A stretch of 37,395 nucleotides of DNA from Chitinophagaceae bacterium (GCA_947466405.1 CANICR010000009.1:1-37395); one strand, 5' to 3'. Positions 7,545 to 16,597 are shown, numbered from the stretch's first letter. Translations and numbers: made by a program. Notes: generated by a model from the letters alone, not told the origin.

Positions 7545-8396
7545 TTAAGCAATTATATACCCTTTATAAATCAGCAAGATTAATAATAATCCTACAAAAA
7601 TTCTATAATAGCCCCAAATTTTAAACCCATGCTTTTGTAAAAACTGAATGAAGTATTTAATAACAAAAAGAGCAACAATAAATGCAATAAGATTACCAAT
7701 AATAAAGGAAGTTGTATTTTCTGCGCTTTGAGTTATTAATTGATAGCCTGTTATTTTATTATTATCAATAGCATGTCCTGCATCATCAATATTCCAATTT
7801 TTTAAGAAAATTGAATACAAAGTAGCTGCTGCCATAGTTGGCACAGCTAAGAAGAAAGAGAATTCTGCTGCTGCTGCTCTTGTAAGCTTCAAGCTCATGC
7901 CACCAATAATTGTTGCTGCACTTCTGCTTAATCCAGGAAAAACAATTGCCAAGCATTGAAAAAGGCCTATTTTGAATGAAGTTGATACACTAATGTTTTC
8001 CTCTGAGTGTATTGTATGTTCTTTGAACATGCTTTCTATAAAAAGGAAAATAACTCCTCCCGCTATCATAATTATTGCGATAATTAATGGCTTTTCTAAA
8101 ATCGAATCTATTCTTTCACTAAATAGTTTCCCGAAAATAAGTGCAGGCATTACAGCAATGGCCAATTTAAAATAGAAATTCCATTTACGCTGTATAAAAA
8201 ACTTTTTCCAAAATAAGACAACAACAGAAAGTATCGCACCAAATTGAATGGCTACCGTAAAAACAGCTGAAAATTTGTCTTTATTATTAATGCCTAATAA
8301 ATTTTCTACTACCCGCATATGGGCTGTAGAAGAAATAGGAAGAAACTCCGTGACGCCCTCCACAATCCCAATAATAATAGATTGTATGATATTCAT
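7545..8396 (-). CDS. uppP: Undecaprenyl-diphosphate phosphatase
   Basis: UppP (BacA) dephosphorylates undecaprenyl pyrophosphate, recycling the lipid carrier for peptidoglycan and surface glycans. The conserved N-terminal motif IVEGVTEFLPISSTAHM and the second motif VFPGLSRSAATIIGG are both intact, with about eight membrane segments. From ATG 8394-8396 the protein is 283 residues. An upstream in-frame ATG at 8424-8426 lies exactly in the loop of a terminator hairpin and would add an atypical MLRIFFKSNY, so I reject it. Only 12 bases separate the hairpin's U-run from the start codon, so uppP needs readthrough from the ftsX-DUF3098 transcript or a promoter inside the DUF3098 gene. Confidence 0.93.
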   Translation of the reverse strand: MNIIQSIIIGIVEGVTEFLPISSTAHMRVVENLLGINNKDKFSAVFTVAIQFGAILSVVVLFWKKFFIQRKWNFYFKLAIAVMPALIFGKLFSERIDSILEKPLIIAIIMIAGGVIFLFIESMFKEHTIHSEENISVSTSFKIGLFQCLAIVFPGLSRSAATIIGGMSLKLTRAAAAEFSFFLAVPTMAAATLYSIFLKNWNIDDAGHAIDNNKITGYQLITQSAENTTSFIIGNLIAFIVALFVIKYFIQFLQKHGFKIWGYYRIFVGLLLILLIYKGYIIA

Positions 8397-8408
8397 ATAA
8401 TTGGATTT

Positions 8409-8444
8409 AAAAAAAATGCGAAGCATTTACTTCGCATTTTTTTT
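8409..8444 (-). terminator. Strong bidirectional terminator-like hairpin before uppP
   Basis: A perfect 15-bp inverted repeat: AAAAAAAATGCGAAG (8409-8423) and CTTCGCATTTTTTTT (8430-8444) around a 6-base loop. On the minus strand the GC-containing core is followed by eight U's, and transcription enters from the DUF3098 gene. It ends 12 bases before the uppP start. Confidence 0.85.
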
Positions 8445-8459
8445 ATATAAATTAATCAA

Positions 8460-8714
8460 TTAATTAGCTTTCGATTTTTTCATAATTGCAATAACCTCTA
8501 CTATAAATCCAGCAACTATTAATATAGGCGCAATTGTAATTCTTCCTGTACTATAAATTTCTTTTGGGTTAAATTCATTTGGATTAGCGCTTCTGCCTCC
8601 AGCCATCATAATGAATCCAATAGTTAGTAAAGCTAATCCAACAATCATCCAAATATAGTTTTCTCTTCCAAAAAGATTTTGTTTTTCTGTTGTTCCTTTT
8701 GTTTCTTTCATCAT
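8460..8714 (-). CDS. DUF3098 small membrane protein
   Basis: The 84-residue product has two membrane segments (about residues 20-40 and 60-78) separated by a short polar loop, with the family phrases FGRENYIWMIVG and TGRITIAPILIVAGFIVE. DUF3098 proteins are Bacteroidota-specific, of unknown function, and typically follow ftsX, as here (43 bases after it). I infer an accessory role near the FtsEX complex but nothing in the sequence proves it. Tandem ATGs at 8714 and 8711 make the exact start ambiguous. Confidence 0.85.
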   Translation of the reverse strand: MMKETKGTTEKQNLFGRENYIWMIVGLALLTIGFIMMAGGRSANPNEFNPKEIYSTGRITIAPILIVAGFIVEVIAIMKKSKAN

Positions 8715-8757
8715 AATTTATTTTTTCAATTGCAATATACAATAATTTAATTTTTAC

Positions 8758-9636
8758 TTAATACAGATCGTCAAGTTTCATGCGGAGATATTTAATTACA
8801 GACCTGTTTGTACTTGCCAGAGAAATAATTATCCCTAAAAGGACAATGATAAAAAACAAAACAAATAGCCCTTTATTATCATGAAGCAACTTAAAATCGG
8901 GCAAAAAACTTTCAATTAAAATTACGGTCAACCATATTGCAATGATTGCATAAACAGAAGCCGCTAAACCATTCCATACGGCTTTTTTATTGATGGGTTT
9001 TGCTATAAACCCTCTGGTAGCACCAACCATCTGCATTGTTTTTATAAGAAACCTGTTGCTATACATAGCTAATCTGATTGTGTTATCAATGGAAAATACA
9101 ACCAAAATAGTGAGTAAAAGGGCTACAATAAAAAAAACTATACCGGCAATACGAACGTATGTACTGACTTTTGCAACTGTTTCAGTAGGGAATTGAAATT
9201 CTGAAATGACTCCAGGAAAACTACTTTGTAAATCATTAGAAAGCACATCAAGACTATCTTGATTTACATATGTAGCTTTCACATAAAAATCAATACTTTC
9301 TGGAAGAGGATTGTTATTTAAAAACATTTTCCAAGTGGTGTCATTTTCTTTATTCCACCTTGCGATTGCCATTTTTTTGTTTACATATTCAACCTTATTC
9401 GTATACTTAAATGACTTTATGTATTCCGTCAGGCTATCTATTCTCTTTTTGGAAGCGTCTCTATTTAAATAGGTATGAACTTGGATATTCTCTTTAAAAT
9501 AATCCCCCGTTTTTCTAAGATTTAGAAAAAACCACCCAACTATCCCAAATAAAAATAACACAAGGGCTATTCCAATAATAGCATAAGCATAGGAAGGTTT
9601 GTTTCTCTTAGTAGTTGCTTTTCCAAATTGTGCCAT
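8758..9636 (-). CDS. ftsX: Cell division ABC transporter permease FtsX
   Basis: FtsX with the ATPase FtsE controls cell-wall hydrolases during division. The 292-residue protein shows the family plan: a first membrane helix (about 17-38), a periplasmic domain (about 40-160), then three more helices (about 162-183, 221-243, 256-275). The cytoplasmic loop between helices two and three carries TMQMVGATRGFI (200-211), the typical MxLVGAxxxFI contact for FtsE. ftsE is not adjacent. A TATTTTTG element lies 40 bases upstream. Confidence 0.93.
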   Translation of the reverse strand: MAQFGKATTKRNKPSYAYAIIGIALVLFLFGIVGWFFLNLRKTGDYFKENIQVHTYLNRDASKKRIDSLTEYIKSFKYTNKVEYVNKKMAIARWNKENDTTWKMFLNNNPLPESIDFYVKATYVNQDSLDVLSNDLQSSFPGVISEFQFPTETVAKVSTYVRIAGIVFFIVALLLTILVVFSIDNTIRLAMYSNRFLIKTMQMVGATRGFIAKPINKKAVWNGLAASVYAIIAIWLTVILIESFLPDFKLLHDNKGLFVLFFIIVLLGIIISLASTNRSVIKYLRMKLDDLY

Positions 9637-9675
9637 AACGTATTTTTATAAAAATTATAATACCTTGATATTCTA

Positions 9676-9683
9676 CAAAAATA
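9676..9683 (-). promoter_or_regulatory. Bacteroidota -7 element (TATTTTTG) for ftsX
   Basis: TATTTTTG on the minus strand, ending 39 bases before the ftsX start, within the 202-base divergent region between ftsX and leuS. Confidence 0.45.
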
Positions 9684-9705
9684 GGAGATTTTAAGCGCTT
9701 TACTT

Positions 9706-9713
9706 TACTTTTG
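9706..9713 (+). promoter_or_regulatory. Bacteroidota -7 element (TACTTTTG) upstream of leuS
   Basis: TACTTTTG on the plus strand, 125 bases before the leuS ATG. If used, leuS has an unusually long AT-rich leader compared with the 15-30 bases seen elsewhere in the window; I found no strong hairpin in that leader. Confidence 0.4.
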
Positions 9714-9838
9714 TAGTCTGCAAAAAGTGAAAATTTGTTAAAAATCAATTGAAGATAATAATTGCTTTAATCAGATTCAATGAAATTGTACAAATAATTC
9801 AAATTTTACTTATTGCATAAAAAAAATTTATTAAAGAA

Positions 9839-12586
9839 ATGGAATACAACTTTAAAGAAATTGAGGAAAAATGGCAAAAAGCTTGGAAAAAAAACAAGTC
9901 ATATACTATAAATAACAATTCAAGTAAACCACCGTTTTATGTATTAGACATGTTTCCTTACCCGAGTGGCGCTGGATTGCATGTTGGTCATCCTTTAGGG
10001 TACATTGCCAGCGATATTTATAGCAGATACAAAAGATTAAAAGGGTTTAATGTTTTACACCCAATGGGTTTTGATAGTTTTGGTTTACCAGCTGAACAAT
10101 ACGCCATTGAAACCGGACAACATCCTGCAGATACAACTGAAAAGAATATTTCAACTTTTAAAAAACAACTAGATAAAATAGGGTTTTGTTATGATTGGGA
10201 AAGAGAAATCAGAACAAGTGACTCAAATTATTATCGTTGGACACAATGGCTATTTCTTAAACTTTTCAAAAGCTGGTTTAATCCATTGACTCAAAAAGCA
10301 GAATCAATTGAATCATTGATAAACATATTTGAAAATAAGGGTTCTTTCAAATCAATTGCAAGATCAAAACATCATTTTACGGCACAGGAATGGAATGATT
10401 TTTCATTAAAATCCAAACTTGATATTTTAATGGATTACCGATTGGCATTTTCTGCATTTGGAGAAGTTAACTGGTGTGAAATTTTAGGAACTGTTCTGGC
10501 TAATGATGAAGTTGTGAATGGAGTAAGCGAAAGAGGCGGCCATCCTGTTGTTAAGAAGAAAATGCGTCAATGGTATTTAAGAATCACCGACTATGCAGAC
10601 AGGCTGATAGACGGATTGAATACAGTTGATTTTAGCGATTCCATGAAAGAAATGCAGCGAAACTGGATTGGAAAAAGCGAAGGGGCTGAATTGATATTTA
10701 CATTGGAAAAAAGTCAATTAGAAATCAAAGTTTATACCACTCGTCCTGATACTATTTTTGGAGTAGACTTTTTAGTACTAGCTCCAGAACATGAATTAGT
10801 AGAAAATATTACAACCAGCGAACAACGTAAAAGCATACACGATTATTTGGTTTATGCAAAAAATAAAAGTGATCGGGAACGATTGTCTGATGTAAAACAA
10901 ATTACAGGATGTTTTACAGGCGCCTATGTAATAAACCCTTTAAATGATAGGAAAATTCCTGTTTGGATAGCTGAGTATGTTTTATCCGGATATGGAACAG
11001 GAGCAATAATGGCAGTTCCTTGCGGAGATCAACGAGATTATTTATTTGCCAAACATTTTAATATCCCCATCTCAAATATTATTGGCGATTGTTACAATGG
11101 TAATGAAGCAAATCCAACCAAAGAAGCTACATTAACTAATTCAGAATTTCTGAATGGACTTTCCATGAAAAAAGCTATTTCAATGGTTATAGATAAATCT
11201 GAAGAGTTAGGAATTGGGAAAAGAAAGATTAATTATAAAATGCGGGATGCGGGATTTAGCCGTCAGCGTTATTGGGGAGAGCCATTTCCGATAAAATGGG
11301 AAGATGGGAAGGTATTGACATTAAATGAAGACCAGTTACCCTTAACCCTTCCACATTTAGAAAAATATGGGCCCGGGCCGGAAGGAGAAGGGCCTTTAGC
11401 AAATGTGGCAGCTTGGAAAAAAGACGGTTTTGAAACTTCTACAATGCCCGGTTATGCGGGATCCTCTTGGTATTTTTTACGATATATGGATCCAAAAAAT
11501 AATCAAACTTTTTGCGATAGAAAAGCAAGTGATTATTGGGGTCAAGTAGATGTTTATATTGGAGGAACAGAACATGCGGTTGGACACTTATTATATAGTC
11601 GCATGTGGACAAAAGTTTTACACGACTTAGATTTAATTGGATTCGACGAGCCTTTCAAAAAACTAGTAAATCAAGGCATGATTCAAGGTAGTAGCAGGTT
11701 TGTATACCGTATTAAAGGGACAAATACATTTGTTTCAAACGGATTAAAAAACGAATACGAATTGGATGAATTACATGTAGATGTTAATATGGTTGATGGT
11801 GTTGAATTAAATATAGAATTGTTTAAAAAATGGAAACCCGACTTTGCAGAAGCAGCTTTCATTTTAGAAAATGACAAATATATCTGTGGTTGTGAAGTTG
11901 AAAAAATGTCTAAATCAAAATTCAATACCGTTAACCCAGACGATCTCGTTAATAAATATGGTGCTGATACTTTTAGGATGTATGAAATGTTTCTAGGTCC
12001 CATTGAACAAAGTAAACCTTGGGACACAAAAGGCATTGAAGGTGTTCATCGTTTTTTAAGAAAATTATGGCGTTTATTTAATGATGATATAAAAGGAAAA
12101 GTTTGGACTACCGAGAAAGCAAGTGAAGCAGAATTAAAAATTCTTCATAAAGCAATTAAAAAAATAGAATCTGACACAGACCAATTTTCTTTTAATACTG
12201 CAGTCAGCGCCTTTATGGTTTGTGTGAATGAATTGACTGATTTAAAATGCAATAAAAAAGAAATTCTGGAAAATGTGTTAATATTACTCACTCCATTCGC
12301 GCCACATATTTCTGAGGAATTATGGTCGCAGATTGGCAACAATGGCAGTATACTTGACGCCATGTACCCTCATTTTGACGGGAAATATTTGCTTGAAACC
12401 AGTAAAGAGTATCCTGTATCTATTAATGGTAAATTACGTACCGCTATTTCTATTTCATTAGAAGCCTCACAATCTGAAGTAGAAGAAATCGTGCTCGCAA
12501 ATGATATAGTACGTAAATGGCTAGAAGGTGCGCCTCCTAAAAAAATTATTTTCGTTAAGGGGAAGATGATAAACGTTGTAGTATAG
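9839..12586 (+). CDS. leuS: Leucyl-tRNA synthetase
   Basis: LeuRS charges tRNA-Leu. The class I signatures are present: HVGH (residues 48-51, after MFPYPSGAGL) and KMSKS (689-693); the CP1 editing domain shows TTRPDTIFGVDF. The length is 915 residues. The region after FLKLFKSWFN contains a roughly 60-residue insertion, and the zinc-1 module is reduced: VNWCEILGTVLANDEVVNG then SERGGHPV keeps one Cys and lacks the CxxC pairs. This is the form I know from Bacteroidota LeuRS. The C-terminal tRNA-binding part is intact. The 146 bases after the stop contain only weak AT-rich inverted repeats and no convincing terminator. Confidence 0.97.
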   Translation: MEYNFKEIEEKWQKAWKKNKSYTINNNSSKPPFYVLDMFPYPSGAGLHVGHPLGYIASDIYSRYKRLKGFNVLHPMGFDSFGLPAEQYAIETGQHPADTTEKNISTFKKQLDKIGFCYDWEREIRTSDSNYYRWTQWLFLKLFKSWFNPLTQKAESIESLINIFENKGSFKSIARSKHHFTAQEWNDFSLKSKLDILMDYRLAFSAFGEVNWCEILGTVLANDEVVNGVSERGGHPVVKKKMRQWYLRITDYADRLIDGLNTVDFSDSMKEMQRNWIGKSEGAELIFTLEKSQLEIKVYTTRPDTIFGVDFLVLAPEHELVENITTSEQRKSIHDYLVYAKNKSDRERLSDVKQITGCFTGAYVINPLNDRKIPVWIAEYVLSGYGTGAIMAVPCGDQRDYLFAKHFNIPISNIIGDCYNGNEANPTKEATLTNSEFLNGLSMKKAISMVIDKSEELGIGKRKINYKMRDAGFSRQRYWGEPFPIKWEDGKVLTLNEDQLPLTLPHLEKYGPGPEGEGPLANVAAWKKDGFETSTMPGYAGSSWYFLRYMDPKNNQTFCDRKASDYWGQVDVYIGGTEHAVGHLLYSRMWTKVLHDLDLIGFDEPFKKLVNQGMIQGSSRFVYRIKGTNTFVSNGLKNEYELDELHVDVNMVDGVELNIELFKKWKPDFAEAAFILENDKYICGCEVEKMSKSKFNTVNPDDLVNKYGADTFRMYEMFLGPIEQSKPWDTKGIEGVHRFLRKLWRLFNDDIKGKVWTTEKASEAELKILHKAIKKIESDTDQFSFNTAVSAFMVCVNELTDLKCNKKEILENVLILLTPFAPHISEELWSQIGNNGSILDAMYPHFDGKYLLETSKEYPVSINGKLRTAISISLEASQSEVEEIVLANDIVRKWLEGAPPKKIIFVKGKMINVVV

Positions 12587-12703
12587 ATTACTTTATTTTA
12601 GTAATATAAAGCACCAGTACTTTATTGCTATTAATACATCAGCTTAATAAAAAATAAACAATATTAGTTATTATGTGTTATTATTTATTATCCTATTAAT
12701 CCC

Positions 12704-12711
12704 TATTTTTA
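12704..12711 (+). promoter_or_regulatory. Possible -7 element (TATTTTTA) for dxs
   Basis: TATTTTTA differs from TAnnTTTG only at the last base and lies 21 bases before the dxs ATG, the spacing seen for the other promoters here. Weak evidence. Confidence 0.25.
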
Positions 12712-12732
12712 CAATACCCAAATTTGATTTGA

Positions 12733-14658
12733 ATGGAAATAAAGCCTGGAAAATTATTGCAAAAAATAAATAGTCCTCTGGATCTGAAGAAATTAAAAAA
12801 ATCTCAGATGCCGGCTGTTGCAAATGAACTCAGGCAATATATTATTGATGTAGTAAGTGTATATGGCGGACATTTTGGAGCTAGTTTAGGAGTAGTTGAA
12901 TTATCCGTAGCATTACATTTTGTTTTCAATACACCATACGATCAATTAGTATGGGATGTTGGCCATCAGGCATACGGACATAAAATACTTACTGGAAGAA
13001 GAGATAATTTTCCTAGCAATAGAAAATATAATGGGTTAAGTGGGTTTCCAAAAAGAAGTGAAAGTGAATATGATACTTTTGGAGTAGGTCATTCATCTAC
13101 CTCCATATCTGCTGCATTAGGAATGGCGATGGCCTCTCATTATAAAGGTGAAAAAAACAAACAACATATAGCAGTGATTGGGGATGGTGCCATGACAGCT
13201 GGTCTTGCTTTTGAAGCCATGAATCATGCCGGTATTGAAAAAAGCAATGTGATAATTATCCTAAACGATAATTGCATGAGCATTGATCCAAATGTGGGTG
13301 CATTAAAAGAGTATTTAACCGATATTACTACCTCGCACACCTATAATGATTTGCGCGACAATGTTTGGAAAGCAATGGGGAAATTGCCTATAGGAAAAAA
13401 TTTCACCAGGGAAATGGCTTCTAAATTAGAAGCGAGTTTAAAAGGTATTGTAAGTAAAAGCAGCAACTTATTTGAAGCATTACAATTAAGGTATTTTGGG
13501 CCAATAGACGGACATAATGTAACTAAACTTATTGATACACTTAATGATTTGAAAGACATTCCGGGACCAAAATTATTACACATTAAAACCGTGAAAGGCA
13601 AAGGATATGAATTGGCTGAAAAAGATCAAACAAAGTGGCATGCTCCAGGATTATTTGACAAGGTTACAGGTGAAATTCTTAAAAAACCTTTTGATATTCC
13701 CCAGCCGCCAAAATATCAGGATGTATTTGGCCATACCATAATTGAACTAGCTGAAAAAAATCCTAAGATAATGGGTGTTACTCCAGCGATGCCCAGTGGT
13801 TGTTCTTTAAAATTTATGATGGAAAAAATGCCTGACAGAGCTTTTGATGTTGGCATTTGTGAGCAACATGCTGTAACACTTAGTGCTGGAATGGCTACTC
13901 AAGGATTGAAGGTTTTTTGCAATATTTATTCTTCCTTTATGCAACGAGCATATGATATGGTGATACATGATGTTGCCATACAAAAGTTGCCGGTTATTTT
14001 TTGTTTAGACAGAGCAGGATTGGTTGGCGAGGATGGTCCTACTCACCATGGATGTTACGATATCGCATACATGCGTTGTATTCCAAACATGATTGTGAGT
14101 GCGCCAATGAATGAATCAGAATTACGAAATTTAATGTATACGGCACAGCTGGAAACCAATGAATTGCCTTTTGTTATTCGCTATCCAAGAGGCGAAGGTA
14201 TGCTCGTTGATTGGAAAACACCCATGCAAGAAATAAAAATTGGCACAGGCCGAAAATTAAAAGACGGGGAAGATATTGCCATTCTTACTTTTGGTCATAC
14301 AGGTAATTTTGCTGCATCAGCCATTAGAGATGTAAAATCAGAAGGAATTAATCCTGGTCATTACGATATGCGATTTGTAAAACCACTTGATATAGAAATG
14401 CTACACGAGGTTTTTGCTAATTATAATAAAATTATTACTGTTGAAGATGGGACCGTTGTAGGAGGATTCGGCTCTGCTATTTTAGAATTCATGAATGAAC
14501 ATCACTACAAAGCGGATATTAAAATAATGGGTATCCCTGATAGGTTGGTTGAGCACGGTAGCCCAAAGCAATTGTATAACGAAATTGGTATTGATGCGAA
14601 TGGCATTGCAACAATATTAAGAGAAATGTCAATTGCAAAAAAAAGCGTTTTGATATAA
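12733..14658 (+). CDS. dxs: 1-deoxy-D-xylulose-5-phosphate synthase
   Basis: DXS condenses pyruvate and glyceraldehyde 3-phosphate, the first step of the MEP route to isoprenoids, using thiamine diphosphate. The 641-residue protein shows the ThDP motif beginning G150-D-G (GDGAMTAGLAFEAM then NVIIILNDN), the DVGHQAYGHKILTGR segment near the N-terminus, the central DRAGLVGEDGPTHHG and the C-terminal transketolase-like domain. Isoprenoid output supplies the undecaprenyl carrier recycled by UppP in this window. Only 48 bases separate it from convergent mutL, without a clear terminator. Confidence 0.97.
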   Translation: MEIKPGKLLQKINSPLDLKKLKKSQMPAVANELRQYIIDVVSVYGGHFGASLGVVELSVALHFVFNTPYDQLVWDVGHQAYGHKILTGRRDNFPSNRKYNGLSGFPKRSESEYDTFGVGHSSTSISAALGMAMASHYKGEKNKQHIAVIGDGAMTAGLAFEAMNHAGIEKSNVIIILNDNCMSIDPNVGALKEYLTDITTSHTYNDLRDNVWKAMGKLPIGKNFTREMASKLEASLKGIVSKSSNLFEALQLRYFGPIDGHNVTKLIDTLNDLKDIPGPKLLHIKTVKGKGYELAEKDQTKWHAPGLFDKVTGEILKKPFDIPQPPKYQDVFGHTIIELAEKNPKIMGVTPAMPSGCSLKFMMEKMPDRAFDVGICEQHAVTLSAGMATQGLKVFCNIYSSFMQRAYDMVIHDVAIQKLPVIFCLDRAGLVGEDGPTHHGCYDIAYMRCIPNMIVSAPMNESELRNLMYTAQLETNELPFVIRYPRGEGMLVDWKTPMQEIKIGTGRKLKDGEDIAILTFGHTGNFAASAIRDVKSEGINPGHYDMRFVKPLDIEMLHEVFANYNKIITVEDGTVVGGFGSAILEFMNEHHYKADIKIMGIPDRLVEHGSPKQLYNEIGIDANGIATILREMSIAKKSVLI

Positions 14659-14706
14659 ATTATACATCCGAAAAGATGAAATACCTACTTTTTTTATTAG
14701 CATTTA

Positions 14707-16536
14707 TTACCTGCCAAACATTTTATCCAGCTCTTCTTTATCAAAACTCATATAAGTAGGTTTTCCATTGGGAGTAGCATTAGATATTTCACAGGCAAAT
14801 AAATCACTGATCAATTGCTGCATTTCTTTTTGACTTAAAACAGTATTAATTTTTATAGACTTTTGTAAAGCCATTGAACGAATCAGCTTTTCTCTTCTTG
14901 TAAATTTAAGTTCAGCGCTAAAATGTTTATACTGTTCAATTATTTTTTCTATAGCAGATTTTTCATCTCCTGAATCAATATCTGCAGGGGTTCCTTGCAG
15001 TACAAATGTATGTTGGCCAAATGGCTCTAGTTGATACCCTAATTCTTTCATGTCGGGCAATAACTCTTGCAATAAAACCGCATCTGTTGCAGACAATTCC
15101 AATGTTGTGGGGAAAAGGCTTTGTTGAGTAGCTATAGGCTTTCCGGCAACTGCATGTAAATAACGCTCATATAAAACTCGTTCATGGGCATTTTGCTGAT
15201 GTACTAATAAAAATCCGGATTGACGTTGAGTGACTATGTAACTCTTATGTATTTGCATTAAAGGAAACTCTACATCTGGTTGTTTATGTAAAAAATCAGA
15301 CCCTTTATTATTAATGCCTACAACATCATCGGTATAGGTTTGTTGATTTGGCGAGACCTCATAAAAGTCTTTCCAATGTTTTAAATCACTTTTGCGCTCA
15401 ATAAAATGTGCTTGATTTTTTTGTGTGAATGCCTGATATAAAGAGGAAGATGCTGTAGAACTTTTTTGCTCTTCCGTTATCGGCTTACTGATAGAATCCA
15501 ATCGCTCAATAGATGGATCGAGTTCAAAATCTAAAGTGGGGGTAATACTAAAATGAGCCAAGGCATGCTTTATTGCGGCTTGTACAAACGCATATACAAT
15601 CTTATCGTCCTCGAATTTAATTTCTTGTTTTGTAGGATGAACGTTAACATCAATTTGAGCCGGATCTAAATCTATAAACAATGCATACATTGGAAAGCTG
15701 TCTTTTGGGATCATATCCGAAAAAGCATTCATGATTGCATGATTTAGATAGGCGCTTTTGATAAACCGATTGTTTACAAATATATATTGATCACCTCTTG
15801 TCTTTTTCGCTGTTTCCGGCTTGCCAACAAAGCCCATAATATTTAGATAATCAGTTTGCTCCTGAACACTCACCAATTTTGCATTATAACTATTCCCTAA
15901 AATCTGAACGATTCGTTGTTTGAGTGTCCCTTTTTCTAAATGAAACACTTCTTGCCCATTTGACTGGAGTGTAAATAATAAATCAGGGAAAGCCATAGCA
16001 ACCCTAATAAATTCATCTACAATATGTCTCAATTCTGCTGTATTGCTTTTTAAAAAATTTCTTCTTGCAGGGACATTAAAAAACAAATTCTTCATTGCAA
16101 TACTTGTTCCTTTGTTGGCTGCAATAGGCTCTTGAAGCTGTACTTTACTGTTTTCTATTTCAATATAGGTACCCGATTCATCATCCTCTCTTTTTGTTTT
16201 TAATTCCACCTTTGCCACTGCTGCAATGCTAGCCAATGCTTCCCCTCTAAATCCCATTGTTTTTATCTTATAAAGATCATCAATGTTTCTAATTTTAGAG
16301 GTTGCGTGCCTTTCAAAAGCCATTCTGGCATCAGTTTCGCTCATACCTTTCCCATTGTCAATTACTTGTACCAATGATTTGCCGGCATCATTGATAATGA
16401 GTTTTATTTCATCGGCACCTGCATCTACCGCATTTTCTAGCAACTCTTTTACGGCGCTTCCGGGCCTTTGTATAACCTCCCCTGCCGCAATTTGATTTGC
16501 GATGTTATCTGGTAATAAATGAATGATATCTGTCAA
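14707..16536 (-). CDS. mutL: DNA mismatch repair protein MutL with altered endonuclease site
   Basis: The N-terminal GHKL ATPase is intact: ELLENAVDAGADEI, DNGKGM and GFRGEALASIAAV, plus the LPDNIANQIAAGEV opening. The C-terminal dimerisation domain is present, but the metal-site motifs of nuclease-type MutL are changed: DQHAxxxE reads HQQNAHE (446-452), the ACR-type motif reads MALQ (555-558) and CPHGRP reads TPNGKP (588-593). I therefore predict no intrinsic nicking activity. The start is set at TTG 16534-16536, giving MTDIIHLLPD like other MutLs (609 residues). A GTG at 16557 would overlap the last base of the promoter element TATTTTTG, so it should not be on the transcript. Confidence 0.92.
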   Translation of the reverse strand: MTDIIHLLPDNIANQIAAGEVIQRPGSAVKELLENAVDAGADEIKLIINDAGKSLVQVIDNGKGMSETDARMAFERHATSKIRNIDDLYKIKTMGFRGEALASIAAVAKVELKTKREDDESGTYIEIENSKVQLQEPIAANKGTSIAMKNLFFNVPARRNFLKSNTAELRHIVDEFIRVAMAFPDLLFTLQSNGQEVFHLEKGTLKQRIVQILGNSYNAKLVSVQEQTDYLNIMGFVGKPETAKKTRGDQYIFVNNRFIKSAYLNHAIMNAFSDMIPKDSFPMYALFIDLDPAQIDVNVHPTKQEIKFEDDKIVYAFVQAAIKHALAHFSITPTLDFELDPSIERLDSISKPITEEQKSSTASSSLYQAFTQKNQAHFIERKSDLKHWKDFYEVSPNQQTYTDDVVGINNKGSDFLHKQPDVEFPLMQIHKSYIVTQRQSGFLLVHQQNAHERVLYERYLHAVAGKPIATQQSLFPTTLELSATDAVLLQELLPDMKELGYQLEPFGQHTFVLQGTPADIDSGDEKSAIEKIIEQYKHFSAELKFTRREKLIRSMALQKSIKINTVLSQKEMQQLISDLFACEISNATPNGKPTYMSFDKEELDKMFGR

Positions 16537-16556
16537 AATCCTTGTAATTTGTAGCA

Positions 16557-16564
16557 CAAAAATA
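16557..16564 (-). promoter_or_regulatory. Bacteroidota -7 element (TATTTTTG) for mutL
   Basis: TATTTTTG on the minus strand. The expected transcript start a few bases downstream (about 16550) falls after the GTG candidate and before the TTG at 16536, supporting the TTG start. Confidence 0.5.
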
Positions 16565-16597
16565 ACTAATCCTTTTCACTATTAAGTTTTAAGATTT

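Noticed and set aside
8397-8426. Earlier ATG for uppP at 8424-8426
   Set aside because: The codon sits in the loop of the terminator hairpin and the added residues are encoded by its stem and U-run; family members start at the second ATG.
12589-12625. Inverted repeats after leuS as a terminator
   Set aside because: Stems are only 6 bp and almost all A/T, with no U-run following.
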